The position numbers and the translations under genes were made by a program. The notes under the pieces were generated by a model. It saw nothing but the letters and a program-made list of their open reading frames with translations. It had not been told where the DNA came from and ran no database searches. Shown one piece after another: positions 1-7,384 of a DNA stretch of 14,155 nucleotides. Location: positions 1 to 14,155 of the forward strand of contig JAFYKO010000154.1 in assembly GCA_017537515.1 (NCBI GenBank), read 5' to 3'. How positions within the stretch are numbered: position 1 is the stretch's first letter; the number at the start of each line of letters is the position of its first letter. This DNA is from Clostridia bacterium. Lineage in GTDB: Bacteria; Bacillota; Clostridia; Christensenellales; UBA1242.

Positions 1-377
1 AAGCGGTTGTAGATTCTGTCAAGGCACAATACTTTTCACAAAAAAACAAACACCTATTAAAAAGCAAATCCCCGAAAAAACTTTGTATTGTTTTCCAACC
101 TCACACGTATTCTAGGACAAAAGAGTTCTTTTCAGAGTTTGTTGAAATTCTCTCACAAGTTGATTGCGTTGGAATTCTTGAAACATTTTCCGCAAGAGAA
201 AAAATTATTCAAGGTGCAACGGGGTTTGATATTTTTAAGGCTTTGAAGAATTATTTCAGCCCTGACTCTGTGCATTACTTTCAAAATATTTATGAAGTAA
301 AAAGGTTTTTAAATTCAATCTCGGATGAGTATATAACGTTGTATCTCGGTGCTGGAGAGTCTTTGAAAAATATTTAA
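1..377 (+). CDS. murC: UDP-N-acetylmuramate--L-alanine ligase, C-terminal fragment
   Basis: The reading frame is open from base 3 to TAA at 375-377 and gives 124 residues. MurC adds L-alanine to UDP-MurNAc in the cytoplasm, the first peptide-forming step of peptidoglycan precursor synthesis. The fragment shows the hallmark of the C-terminal Mur ligase domain, FQPHTYSRTKEFF, at about residues 32-44. It also shows a SAREK-type segment near residue 63 and the terminal LYLGAGESLKNI, equivalent to the family's 'GAGD' end. The opening AVVDSVKAQY matches what normally follows the DYAHHPTEI motif, so roughly the first 320 residues lie outside the window. It is convergent with the PIN operon, whose last gene stops 29 bases away. 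Unlike most genes left of the origin it is on the plus strand. Identification rests on motif recognition and is fairly secure. Confidence 0.88.
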   Translation, partial: AVVDSVKAQYFSQKNKHLLKSKSPKKLCIVFQPHTYSRTKEFFSEFVEILSQVDCVGILETFSAREKIIQGATGFDIFKALKNYFSPDSVHYFQNIYEVKRFLNSISDEYITLYLGAGESLKNI

Positions 378-408
378 AAAAACAAGAGAATGAATTCAAT
401 CTCTTGTT
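371..408 (-). terminator. Rho-independent terminator of the PIN operon
   Basis: A 9-bp perfect inverted repeat (AACAAGAGA at 381-389, TCTCTTGTT at 400-408) has a 10-nt loop. Read on the minus strand it is followed by a run of seven T (from 380 down). The stem overlaps the stop codon of the last PIN gene. On the plus strand the same stem sits just after murC but lacks a good T-run, so it may work only weakly in that direction. Confidence 0.75.
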
Positions 409-1240
409 ATTTCATATCTAATTCTTTTTCTAGTTGTTTTTTGTTGTGTTTTCGTATACTATGGCTCAACACTTGTTTCTTGCAAAATGCAAAACTTTCA
501 AGAGGATATGATTTGTCGTACATAACCTTATGCATTTTCTTGTATAATGCCGGATACCTGCCTTGATTTAACATTGTGAAAACCATACTTGGAGATATAG
601 GTCTTGTTGAGTTAAAGGAACCTGCACCCTTGGTGTTTTTGTTTAAGTAGACAATCATTTCAGGGTGATACCCTTTCAAAAAATGGTCTCTGTCGAGGGT
701 TATTAGTGGTATTCCTAGGATTGACGACTCCGCCATTATTTTTGCATCAATTTTGCTTGTAGGAAAAAAAACTGGCCTTTGCAATAATTTTGGGTTGTCA
801 ATGTGAATTTTTGGGTCTTCTGTAAGGGCTTTAATGCCTTCTTCTGGAAACATACCGCAATATTTTTCAAAGAGAGTTCTTTTTTTGCTGTAAAAACTTA
901 TCATTTCACTTTTGGGAGCGTGCATAAAAGAAACCCTTTTAAAGCCCAAATCTTCTAAAAATGCCTTTTTTCTTAAAAAATCCCTTCTCTTCTTATATCC
1001 AAAAAATTCTATTAATGCATCGCTTGGCACGTACAATTTGATTTTCTTTTCACGAAGCATTTGTAAAAGTTTGACGCAATAATTGTTTGTGTATCTTTTT
1101 TGGTTTGTGATATCAATAATTTCAGGAATGTTGTTGATGTAAAAAGCGTAAAGTTGCAACAAAATATTAGTGTCCACGCAAAATTCTGGCACTATTTTTT
1201 CAACTCGGCTATTTCTAAACACTGGATGTCTTTCTGGCAT
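407..1240 (-). CDS. PIN-domain protein, third paralogue of operon (intact active site)
   Basis: 277 residues. PIN domains are Mg2+-dependent RNases with four clustered acidic residues. All are visible here: D23 in CVDTNILLQL, E78 in ALIEFF, D165 in KIDAKIMAES, and D183/D185 in LITLDRDHF. The protein is much longer than VapC toxins (about 130 residues). A C-terminal extension after about residue 195 contains RPISPSMVF and a basic tail, and the same 'PISP' region recurs in the paralogue next door. The ATG is preceded by AAGGA with a 6-base gap, and the gene lies 37 bases after the second PIN gene, so it is read in the same operon. It ends in a hairpin terminator. PIN assignment follows from the motif order. 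RNA target and toxin, defence or housekeeping role are unknown. It is the copy most likely to be an active nuclease. Confidence 0.75.
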   Translation of the reverse strand: MPERHPVFRNSRVEKIVPEFCVDTNILLQLYAFYINNIPEIIDITNQKRYTNNYCVKLLQMLREKKIKLYVPSDALIEFFGYKKRRDFLRKKAFLEDLGFKRVSFMHAPKSEMISFYSKKRTLFEKYCGMFPEEGIKALTEDPKIHIDNPKLLQRPVFFPTSKIDAKIMAESSILGIPLITLDRDHFLKGYHPEMIVYLNKNTKGAGSFNSTRPISPSMVFTMLNQGRYPALYKKMHKVMYDKSYPLESFAFCKKQVLSHSIRKHNKKQLEKELDMK

Positions 1241-1277
1241 TTTTTATCCTTAAATTATTGGTTTTTTAAAGGCGGTT

Positions 1278-2033
1278 TTATAGTTCCATTCCCATTTCTT
1301 CTTGGAAGGTTTTAAACTCAAAACTTCTTAAATCGGTGCCTAACGCTTTCAACGCTTCTTTGAATTTTCTTGACATTTTAGGTTTGTTTTCATTTTCCGC
1401 AAGCACAAACATATAGTCTGGTGAAATTGGTTTTGCATCTCTGTCAACACCTTTCACGCCTCTGTTTGTGTATTCAATCAAGTCAACTCTATTGCATTTT
1501 ATATAAACTTGGTCGTTGACTGTAACAAAAGGGAGGCCAGCGGTTGCAGATTCGGCCATATTTTTGGCATATTTGTTTGGTTTTCCCAACTTGTTTTTCT
1601 CAAACGCTGGGCGGTGGAGATTTAAGTTGACGCCTTTATCGTTGATTCTTTTTTGTAAAAATTCGATATGGCCCTCAGGAAGTACTGTGCAGTATCTGTG
1701 AGAAAGAAGGCTTGAAGTTCTTCCAAGTTCTTCGTTTTTGAAGGTAAGCAAACTCATATTTATAAAATTGTGTTCTTCCAAGAATTTTTGTATTTCTTCA
1801 TATGGTTCATCTTGTTGATAATACAAATCTCCAAGCACACCATAAGGCACATAAAGTCTGATTTTTTCTGCTTTTAAGAGGCTGTACATTTTTGGCACAT
1901 AGTCTGTGCTACCTCTTTGTCTTGTCAAAGTGCTGACTATTCTTTGTTTGTTGTTTTTGTGTAGGTAATACATATCCATAATTACGCTTGAGTCCACGCA
2001 GAACTCTGCTACATTTTCATTTTCTTTTTCCAT
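1278..2033 (-). CDS. PIN-domain protein, second paralogue (degenerate active site)
   Basis: 251 residues, clearly paralogous to the genes on either side. Shared features are the FCVDSS start (D14), LYVPYGVLGDL (acid at D69 where the third paralogue has Glu), the block NMAESATAGLPFVT, and the C-terminal AKPISPDYMF. The conserved third acid is absent: where the third paralogue reads IDAKIMAES this one reads KYAKNMAES, with Tyr155 replacing Asp. The fourth position is Asn173 with Asp174 beside it. This predicts weak or no nuclease activity, perhaps an RNA-binding or partner subunit. The start ATG has AAGGA about 10 bases upstream. The gene sits 42 bases after the broken first PIN gene and 37 bases before the third. 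The fold is inferred from the paralogues; function is unknown. Confidence 0.72.
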   Translation of the reverse strand: MEKENENVAEFCVDSSVIMDMYYLHKNNKQRIVSTLTRQRGSTDYVPKMYSLLKAEKIRLYVPYGVLGDLYYQQDEPYEEIQKFLEEHNFINMSLLTFKNEELGRTSSLLSHRYCTVLPEGHIEFLQKRINDKGVNLNLHRPAFEKNKLGKPNKYAKNMAESATAGLPFVTVNDQVYIKCNRVDLIEYTNRGVKGVDRDAKPISPDYMFVLAENENKPKMSRKFKEALKALGTDLRSFEFKTFQEEMGMEL

Positions 2034-2075
2034 TTTTATCTTTTCCTTTTCATTAATTTAAAATTTTCAAGCAAA

Positions 2076-2789
2076 TTAAAACAAAAATTCGCATTCTTCA
2101 CTTGAAATAAGTGTTTTTTCTATCGCTTTACTGAGTTTTGGGAACACTTTTCTGTCGTGATAATACTCCAAAAACTCTTGACTGGTGTAAGGCTTGCTTG
2201 TTGCCTTAAAACCCTTTTTCTTGTTGATATAAGAAATGACATTTGCCCTATTGTCATAACTGAAGTCTTTTACGTTGTTGGTAATAAGCGGAAGACCAAC
2301 GTAAGTTGCTTCTGCCATAATTCTCGCATCGTTGATTGGCACAATTTTTTAGTTTGAAATTTCTTTCACTGGGAATACTGTTTTGACGATTCTTGAGTTT
2401 TCATCTTTTATAAATTTTCGAATGCACTTTATCTCGCTTGAATTGAGTTTAGTGCAATAAGAATTTGCAAGCTGATTTGTTTGCTTTCGCCAAAAATCCC
2501 TATGTTCTCTATCCACTTCAAAAACAAGGAAGTTGTTGTCTCGAATAAAATCCACAAGGTCATATCCATAGTATGACACGCCGTGCAAGACTTCTTTTAA
2601 TACCGTTGGGGTTATGACTGGAATGATTTTCCCGTGTTTGACAAGTCTATAAAGTTCTTGAATACTTTTTGTAAATCCCGCTTTTCTCATAGAACGCATT
2701 TCTTCTGGGTTGTTTGTAACAAGCCCTTTCATTTGTATGAGGATATTTGTGTCAAAACACACTACTGGGATTTGAGTAAATTCACTCAT
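2076..2789 (-). pseudogene. PIN-domain gene, first paralogue, interrupted by one in-frame TAA
   Basis: Two pieces lie in the same frame. Residues 1-146 start at ATG 2789 with AGGAGG 5 bases upstream and carry VVCFDTN (D13) and VLKEV (E66). A TAA at 2349-2351 follows. Then KIVPINDARIMAEATYVGLPLITNNVKDF carries the third and fourth acidic positions (written here as one motif of the family: NDARIMAEA, then LITNNVKDF), ending at 2076. No indel is needed to join them. A single substitution in the loop before the third acid explains the break. The upstream piece alone lacks half the active site. The GTG at 2342 that could restart translation has no Shine-Dalgarno sequence. The ATG overlaps the preceding 68-residue gene by 8 bases (2782-2789), which points to translational coupling. 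Alternatives are a sequencing error, stop readthrough, or a recent loss of function. Confidence 0.75.
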
Positions 2790-2988
2790 TTTTTCCTCCT
2801 GGTTTTAAAGGGGCTTTAAGTTTAACAACATTTAGTTGCAATCTTTTTGCAAGTTCTATCGCCTCTTTTTCTTTTTGCTCGAAGTATTTTTCTCTTTCCT
2901 CTTCGGTCATTTTCGATAATTTCCTGTCTTCTGCCTCTCTCATAAGCCTATAAAAATCAGACTCTGGCATTTTTCTGCTGTCTCCCAC
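2782..2988 (-). CDS. Small charged protein heading the PIN operon (possible antitoxin)
   Basis: 68 residues, not recognised. The GTG start at 2986-2988 is chosen because AGGAGG lies 5 bases upstream and a consensus promoter lies just beyond. Most of the sequence is charged and predicted helical (DFYRLMREAEDRKLSK, then TEEEREKYFEQKEKEA), ending in a Lys/Pro/Gly-rich tail. It overlaps the first PIN gene by 8 bases. First position, small size, high charge and coupling to a PIN gene are typical of antitoxins of VapBC-like pairs. No ribbon-helix-helix, AbrB or Phd motif is evident, so the antitoxin role is only an inference from context. It could equally be an adaptor for the PIN proteins. Confidence 0.68.
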   Translation of the reverse strand: MGDSRKMPESDFYRLMREAEDRKLSKMTEEEREKYFEQKEKEAIELAKRLQLNVVKLKAPLKPGGKNE

Positions 2989-3007
2989 TTTGACCTCCTT
3001 ATTTTTT

Positions 3008-3036
3008 ATTATAGCATATTATTGAAAAAATTTCAA
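3008..3036 (-). promoter_or_regulatory. SigA-type promoter of the PIN operon
   Basis: On the minus strand TTGAAA (3036-3031) is followed after exactly 17 bases by a perfect TATAAT (3013-3008). AGGAGG (2999-2994) and the GTG start follow at once, leaving a very short leader. This is one of the best promoters in the window, implying a well-expressed operon. Confidence 0.85.
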
Positions 3037-3051
3037 GGCTATATTTACAAA

Positions 3052-3075
3052 AAATAAAAAAAGAGGCCTCACCTC
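3052..3075 (-). terminator. Probable terminator after the transporter gene
   Basis: On the minus strand GAGG-TGAGG-CCTC (3075-3063) forms a short 4-bp stem followed by seven T, an A and six T. It separates the rnj/yhhQ transcript from the PIN promoter. A longer pairing GGCTATA (3037-3043) with TATAGCC (3093-3099), followed by seven T on the plus strand, offers an alternative structure. The stem is short, so confidence is modest. Confidence 0.5.
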
Positions 3076-3102
3076 AAAAATCTGATAATTTATAGCCTTT
3101 TT

Positions 3103-3789
3103 TTATTCTGCCCATTTCTTTTGAATTGCTTTTTTTCTTATGAAATTTGTTATTGGAGAAACAACAATTTCAACAATGATTTTTATTGTAAATATTGTCA
3201 ATGTGAGTGGGATGAGTTTGTCCCAAAAATAGAAGTTTGAAGCAAATATACAACAGCAGGTAATAAACACCAAACTATCCACAAATTCTGCAATCACACT
3301 TGAAAGAATTGCACGTTTATAAAACTTTTTCTCCTTGTCTTTTTTCTTGAATTTGCCCATAACAACAGAGTTTACAAGTGAACCCGCAACGATTGCAATA
3401 AAGCTTGAAATTGTGATTCCTATAACTCCGCTACCAAAAAATCCAAACACGTTTTGATATTCAGAGTAGCCAGTTGGCAAAAGCGTTGTGAGGTATAATA
3501 TCAACATCGAAACAAACGTAATTAGGATACCTATTAATGTAACTTTAATAACCTTTTTTAGGTCAAAAAATTCATTCAAAAGGTCGTTTATGATATATGT
3601 TATTGGGAATATAAACTCCGCCGCTGAGAAACTGATAAATATTGGTGTGTAATAAACATTTGATGCACTCAGGTTTGACACAATCAAACCTGCAATAAAA
3701 ATCATCAAAAGAGTGTAAAGAAAAATCCCCGAGTGTTTTTCGGGTTTCTTTTCTGTGCTACTTTCAAACTTAATTTCTTTTTCTTCCAT
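3103..3789 (-). CDS. yhhQ: Queuosine precursor transporter (YhhQ/VUT family)
   Basis: 228 residues, a polytopic membrane protein likely to import queuosine precursors (preQ0, preQ1 or queuine) for tRNA wobble modification. The family signature is seen as SNLSASN near residue 40, then FPITYIINDLLNEFF near residues 60-75. In typical members this reads 'PxxYxxxDxxxEvyG', so the Gly is changed here. It also has a C-terminal DSLVFITCCC stretch and a Lys-containing helix (IFTIKIIVEIVVSPI). About six membrane segments follow a hydrophilic N-terminus of some 20 residues. The gene begins 22 bases after the RNase J stop, with only a weak AAAGGT upstream, so it is probably co-transcribed with rnj. No preQ1 riboswitch is apparent in that 22-base gap. 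The family call is good; the exact substrate is inferred. Confidence 0.8.
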   Translation of the reverse strand: MEEKEIKFESSTEKKPEKHSGIFLYTLLMIFIAGLIVSNLSASNVYYTPIFISFSAAEFIFPITYIINDLLNEFFDLKKVIKVTLIGILITFVSMLILYLTTLLPTGYSEYQNVFGFFGSGVIGITISSFIAIVAGSLVNSVVMGKFKKKDKEKKFYKRAILSSVIAEFVDSLVFITCCCIFASNFYFWDKLIPLTLTIFTIKIIVEIVVSPITNFIRKKAIQKKWAE

Positions 3790-3811
3790 AATACTTTTTT
3801 ACCTTTTTATC

Positions 3812-5605
3812 TTAAACAATCATTGTTGTTGAAATAATGATAGGTCTTCTTCCGGTACGTTTAAACACAAAGTTTGAAATAAATTTTCGAAGTTCGTTGT
3901 TGAGGAAAGATTGCTCTGTTTCTTTTATATCATATTTTTTCACGCAAACTGCAATATTGGTTTTTAATTGTTTGAGAAGCCCGCCTTCATTGTCATACGC
4001 AAATCCTCGTGTAATAACAAGTGGTTCTTCTTCTAAATCTGCGGTCTTTTTTGAAATTTTAGTGATTGCGACAATAAATCCGTCTTCACTTAATTGTTTC
4101 CTCTCTTTCAAAACCACGCTGTTGTAATCACTGATGACTTTTCCGTCAATAATCCTACTTCCTGCTTTCACTTCACCTAGTTTTTTAACAACGGTTGGTG
4201 TCATAACAAATTGTGTTCCTAAATCAGCTATAAGAACATTTCTTTCCGGCATTCCCATTGCTACTGCAACATCTTTATGCACCTTCAAGTGTCGATATTC
4301 ACCATGCACAGGAATGAAAAATCTTGGTCTCACAAGAGAATGGATGGTTTTTATTTCTTCTTGGCAGGCGTGTCCAGATGTGTGAACGTCAGCAATTTCA
4401 TCAAAAATAACCTCAATTCCTTTTTTGATGAGTTTGTTTATGACGTTATAAACATTCTTTTCGTTTCCTGGAATTGGCGATGCACTAAGAACAACGCAAT
4501 CATTTTCGGTGAGTTTAACTTTTTTAAATTCGTCGTCTGCAAGTCTTGTTAAAGCACTCATTGGTTCACCTTGACTACCCGTTGAGACAAGCACTAATTC
4601 ACTGTCGGCGTATTTGCCCACTTTGTCGATATCTATAATGTTTTCTTTTTTGAAGTAAAGCTCACCAACTTTCATTGCAACTTCGCTTACATTAATCATA
4701 CTTCGGCCAGTAAAGGCAATTTTTCTCTTATATTTCTCCGCAAGAGTCATAATTTGTTGAAGTCTGTGGATGTTGCTTGCGAATGTTGAGATTATCAAGC
4801 GTTTTTCTGGATGTTTTTTGAATGCAACCTCTTCAAGAACTCTGCCCACATTTGATTCACTCATAGAGTATCCCTCTCTGCATACATTTGTGCTTTCGCA
4901 CATAAGGAGGTTGACACCTTTTTTACCAAGTTCACCAAAACGTGTTAAGTCAATGATGTCGCCTCTTACTGGGGTGTAATCAATCTTAAAATCGCCTGTA
5001 TGAACAATATTTCCCGCAGGGGTGTTTAAACAAATCGCATATGCACCTGAAATTGAGTGGCTTACCCTAATAAATTCAGCACTGAAATCGCTTCCGATTT
5101 TGACTATAGTTTTTGGTTTTACTTCTACGCCTTGAAACTCAACACCTTTGAATTCTCTTAATTTGCTTTCAATAAGTGCTAGAGTAAGCTTTGAGCCATA
5201 AACTGGAATTTTTAATTCATTAAGAACATAAGGAAGTCCGCCAATGTGGTCTTCGTGTCCATGGGTGATTATTATTCCACGAACCTTGTGTTTGTTTTCC
5301 AAAAGATAAGAAATATCAGGGACAATAATATCCACTCCTGGAAGGTCATCGCCTGGGAAAGTCAACCCTGCGTCGATGATTACAATATCTTTTTCAGTTT
5401 CAAAAACTGTCATATTTTTTCCAATTTCGCCAACGCCTCCAAGGAAAGATATTTTTACATTTGGTCCTGAAATTTTCTCTTTGGCCCCTCCCGATTTTTG
5501 ATTTTTTGAATAATTTCTTGGTGTTTTTGTTTTTTGTTTTTGGTTTTGAATGTTGAACACTTTTTTGTTTGTGTACACCATTTCGTCTGTTTTATTTTCT
5601 GTCAT
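3812..5605 (-). CDS. rnj: Ribonuclease J
   Basis: 597 residues, slightly longer than usual RNase J (about 555) because of a basic, Asn/Gln/Lys-rich tail at residues 1-50 that looks disordered. RNase J is a metallo-beta-lactamase/beta-CASP enzyme with endonuclease and 5'-3' exonuclease activity in mRNA decay and rRNA maturation. Diagnostic parts are KISFLGGVGEIGKNM at 51, the zinc motif HGHEDH at 115-120, VHTGDF later in the lactamase fold, and the beta-CASP pieces ISTFASNIHR, VHTSGHA and PVHGEYRHL. The C-terminal domain ends with TGRRPIIISTTMIV. The ATG has AAGGAG 7 bases upstream. The leader (5606-5753) is almost pure A/T with no clear promoter hexamers, so rnj may be read from its own ill-defined promoter or from the upstream membrane-protein gene. 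I cannot separate RNase J1 from J2. Confidence 0.95.
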   Translation of the reverse strand: MTENKTDEMVYTNKKVFNIQNQKQKTKTPRNYSKNQKSGGAKEKISGPNVKISFLGGVGEIGKNMTVFETEKDIVIIDAGLTFPGDDLPGVDIIVPDISYLLENKHKVRGIIITHGHEDHIGGLPYVLNELKIPVYGSKLTLALIESKLREFKGVEFQGVEVKPKTIVKIGSDFSAEFIRVSHSISGAYAICLNTPAGNIVHTGDFKIDYTPVRGDIIDLTRFGELGKKGVNLLMCESTNVCREGYSMSESNVGRVLEEVAFKKHPEKRLIISTFASNIHRLQQIMTLAEKYKRKIAFTGRSMINVSEVAMKVGELYFKKENIIDIDKVGKYADSELVLVSTGSQGEPMSALTRLADDEFKKVKLTENDCVVLSASPIPGNEKNVYNVINKLIKKGIEVIFDEIADVHTSGHACQEEIKTIHSLVRPRFFIPVHGEYRHLKVHKDVAVAMGMPERNVLIADLGTQFVMTPTVVKKLGEVKAGSRIIDGKVISDYNSVVLKERKQLSEDGFIVAITKISKKTADLEEEPLVITRGFAYDNEGGLLKQLKTNIAVCVKKYDIKETEQSFLNNELRKFISNFVFKRTGRRPIIISTTMIV

Positions 5606-5753
5606 AATTTTTCTCCTTTTTTATTAAATTAATTAAAAAATAGCATAAATAAAGTATTTTTTTGCTTTTTTTATTATTAAAATAAATATTTTTTATTTAT
5701 TTTTTTACAATAAAAAACTTTTGTTTTTTAGGTTTTTATAAATATATTTTTTC

Positions 5754-6692
5754 CTAAATAATATTTTTCAATCTTTGAATTTTGTCTGTTTGTTCAAGTT
5801 TTTTTGGTTGTCTGATTGTGTCAACATCGATATAGTATCTCATCCCCATATTTTCGAAGAACATCACAATTCCAAAAAGTGAATTCATAAAGCAAATTAG
5901 AGGTAAGAGAATCACAAACCCAAACATTCCAGTCAATAAAGTTACGCACATAAAAGTGAAAACTAAAATCACATTCAATGTCCATACACTCATAAATTTT
6001 CTGCCGATGGCTCTAAGGTTTAATGTGAAACCTTTGAAAGCATTTGCGTTTGTTACTGTCATAGCACTTGCCCAACCGCTAAGAAGTGAAAATTTAAGCG
6101 AGAAAAATACAAGTATTGTTATAAGTGCAAGAACTGGTGCAAACAGTGCTATAACGCCACTCAATGTTGCGAGTTTTGTTATACCCAAAATAAGAGATAT
6201 TGCAAGAAGGTTGATAGGCAATGCGACCAACGTGTAAAGCCAAGAATAAGCATTTGCACTTACCAAATTTCTTATCAAACTGCTTGTAAATCCATACTTT
6301 GTTTGGCTTGCCATAAACCCAAATAATGTTTCGTTTACAGCAATATCTGAAAGATGCCATAAATAAGGCAAGAGAATCGCAAACAAGAAGATTAAAAATA
6401 TAAGAATAAATGGTGAAGTGGTTGCAATTTGCCCTATAAATGTAAATAAGTGTACTATAATTTCATAAAAGCTTATCATTATATCTGGTGGAGCAGTTAT
6501 GAAACTAAATGTTGAAAACAAATTCACGATTGATTTTAAGAGTATATCAAATTCTGACAATTTTGTCAAGTACCCAAGAGTTGTACAAAACAAGCCAGCG
6601 ATAATGCCTAAAACCAATAATTTGTAAACTAAAATTTTCCAAACTGAAATAAAATTACTTCCAAGAAGCTTTAATGTGTTTTTTAAAACCAT
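5754..6692 (-). CDS. Polytopic membrane protein of unknown function
   Basis: 312 residues, not recognised. Hydrophobic segments occur at about residues 20-42, 94-113, 150-172, 177-199, 236-258 and 260-280, so about six membrane helices. The tail from about residue 288 is charged and probably cytoplasmic (DTIRQPKKLEQTDKIQRLKN). Several FKGFTLNLRAIGRKF-like stretches with aromatic and basic residues suggest amphipathic loops next to the membrane. The ATG is preceded by AAAGGA, and a strong minus-strand promoter lies about 75 bases upstream. No catalytic or transport motif was seen. It lies directly left of the origin and reads away from it. After its stop, a weak A-rich hairpin (AAAAAAC-AAAA-GTTTTTT) may terminate it or allow readthrough into rnj. 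Coding status is firm; function is open. Confidence 0.75.
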   Translation of the reverse strand: MVLKNTLKLLGSNFISVWKILVYKLLVLGIIAGLFCTTLGYLTKLSEFDILLKSIVNLFSTFSFITAPPDIMISFYEIIVHLFTFIGQIATTSPFILIFLIFLFAILLPYLWHLSDIAVNETLFGFMASQTKYGFTSSLIRNLVSANAYSWLYTLVALPINLLAISLILGITKLATLSGVIALFAPVLALITILVFFSLKFSLLSGWASAMTVTNANAFKGFTLNLRAIGRKFMSVWTLNVILVFTFMCVTLLTGMFGFVILLPLICFMNSLFGIVMFFENMGMRYYIDVDTIRQPKKLEQTDKIQRLKNII

Positions 6693-6765
6693 ATTTTTCC
6701 TTTTAATATCTCAAAAAACTCAAAAGTTATTTTTTTTATGAGTCTTTTTTGGGGGTTAATAAATT

Positions 6766-6794
6766 TTTATATTCCAAAAGTTATATCTTGTCAA
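6766..6794 (-). promoter_or_regulatory. SigA-type promoter for the membrane-protein gene
   Basis: On the minus strand TTGACA (6794-6789), a 17-base spacer and TATAAA (6771-6766). The -35 box lies within a small dyad (CTTGACAAG) next to a larger inverted repeat at 6792-6808, which could bear on regulation. About 75 bases separate it from the ATG. Confidence 0.7.
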
Positions 6795-6816
6795 GACTTT
6801 TTGTCTTGTTTTTTTT
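6792..6816 (+). terminator. Plus-strand terminator-like hairpin
   Basis: CAAGAC (6792-6797), a T5 loop, GTCTTG (6803-6808) and then eight T. It has the form of a plus-strand intrinsic terminator, yet no plus-strand gene precedes it. It may stop antisense transcripts before they enter the origin region. Confidence 0.5.
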
Positions 6817-6912
6817 AAGTTCGTCGCAAATATTATACCAAACTCAAAAGCAAAAAGCAACAATTTTGATAAAAATATTAACCCAGCTAAAGGAATTAGT
6901 GTTTTAGCTTTT

Positions 6913-7007
6913 TATGTATATATATTATATATATACTATATTAGTAGTAATAATAACATATATATCCACAAAGCTTTTGTGGAAATGTGGATAACTTTTG
7001 TGGATTT
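6913..7007 (-). other. Left origin element: DnaA boxes, trio-like repeats, AT-rich tract
   Basis: Read on the minus strand, AAATCCACA (7007-6999) is followed by a perfect DnaA box TTATCCACA (6994-6986), the half-box TTTCCACA, and ATATCCACA in opposite sense (6962-6970). Then come TTATTATTACTACTAA (6956-6941), which resembles DnaA-trio repeats, and about 28 bases of alternating A/T down to 6913. The order box, box, trio, AT-rich DNA matches the unwinding module known from Bacillus, but there is no GC cluster between boxes and trios. It faces left, away from the matching element at 8312. Confidence 0.65.
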
Positions 7008-7384
7008 GTTGATTTGTTTTTTTAGTTTTGTTTTGATTTCTTTTTAAATCATAGTTTCAATCTTGTTTCATTTTTATCTCTTTTTTTGCTATGAAAGATT
7101 TGCCAAAAAAATAAAAACAGGCTTTTTGGTTAAAAATAATTAAATTTATTATTTTTTTATTATTTTAAATAAAAAAAGGTCTCAAAACAAAAATCTTGGT
7201 TGCGTTTTTTATTGAGTCAGGGCTTTTCGTTTAAAATCTCTAGTTGTTGTGTGTTCTTTCTGATTGTTTTTGGGTGTTAATTATTAAATTTTAGGTGTTT
7301 TTTTAATAAAAATTAATAAAAAAATAATTAAAAAAGGTAAAAAATTAATTTTTTGGCCTTACTTTTTAATTTTTTTGTATATTT
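7008..7384. other. AT-rich gene-free stretch between left origin element and amidase gene
   Basis: I see no open frame, RNA gene or promoter that convinces. The only structure is a minus-strand hairpin after the amidase stop: AAGG/CCTT arms (7334-7337 and 7357-7360) enclosing the palindrome AAAAAATTAATTTTTT. It is followed on the minus strand by a T-rich tract and may end the amidase transcript. Confidence 0.5.
7334..7360 (-). terminator. Possible terminator of the amidase gene
   Basis: On the minus strand AAGG-CC, then an A6TTAAT6 palindrome, then A-CCTT and a T-rich run. Its A/T stem makes it weak; it is placed about 25 bases past the stop codon. Confidence 0.4.

Noticed and set aside
2076..2342. 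Independent 88-residue gene starting at GTG 2342
   Set aside because: It has no ribosome binding site and is in the same frame as the preceding PIN piece, separated by one TAA. It is the downstream part of a broken gene.
3790..3811. preQ1 riboswitch before the queuosine transporter
   Set aside because: Only 22 bases separate it from rnj and no preQ1 aptamer-like stem or A-rich tail is visible.
3837..5470. Several plus-strand frames of 69-96 residues inside rnj
   Set aside because: All are antisense shadows of the well-supported RNase J gene.
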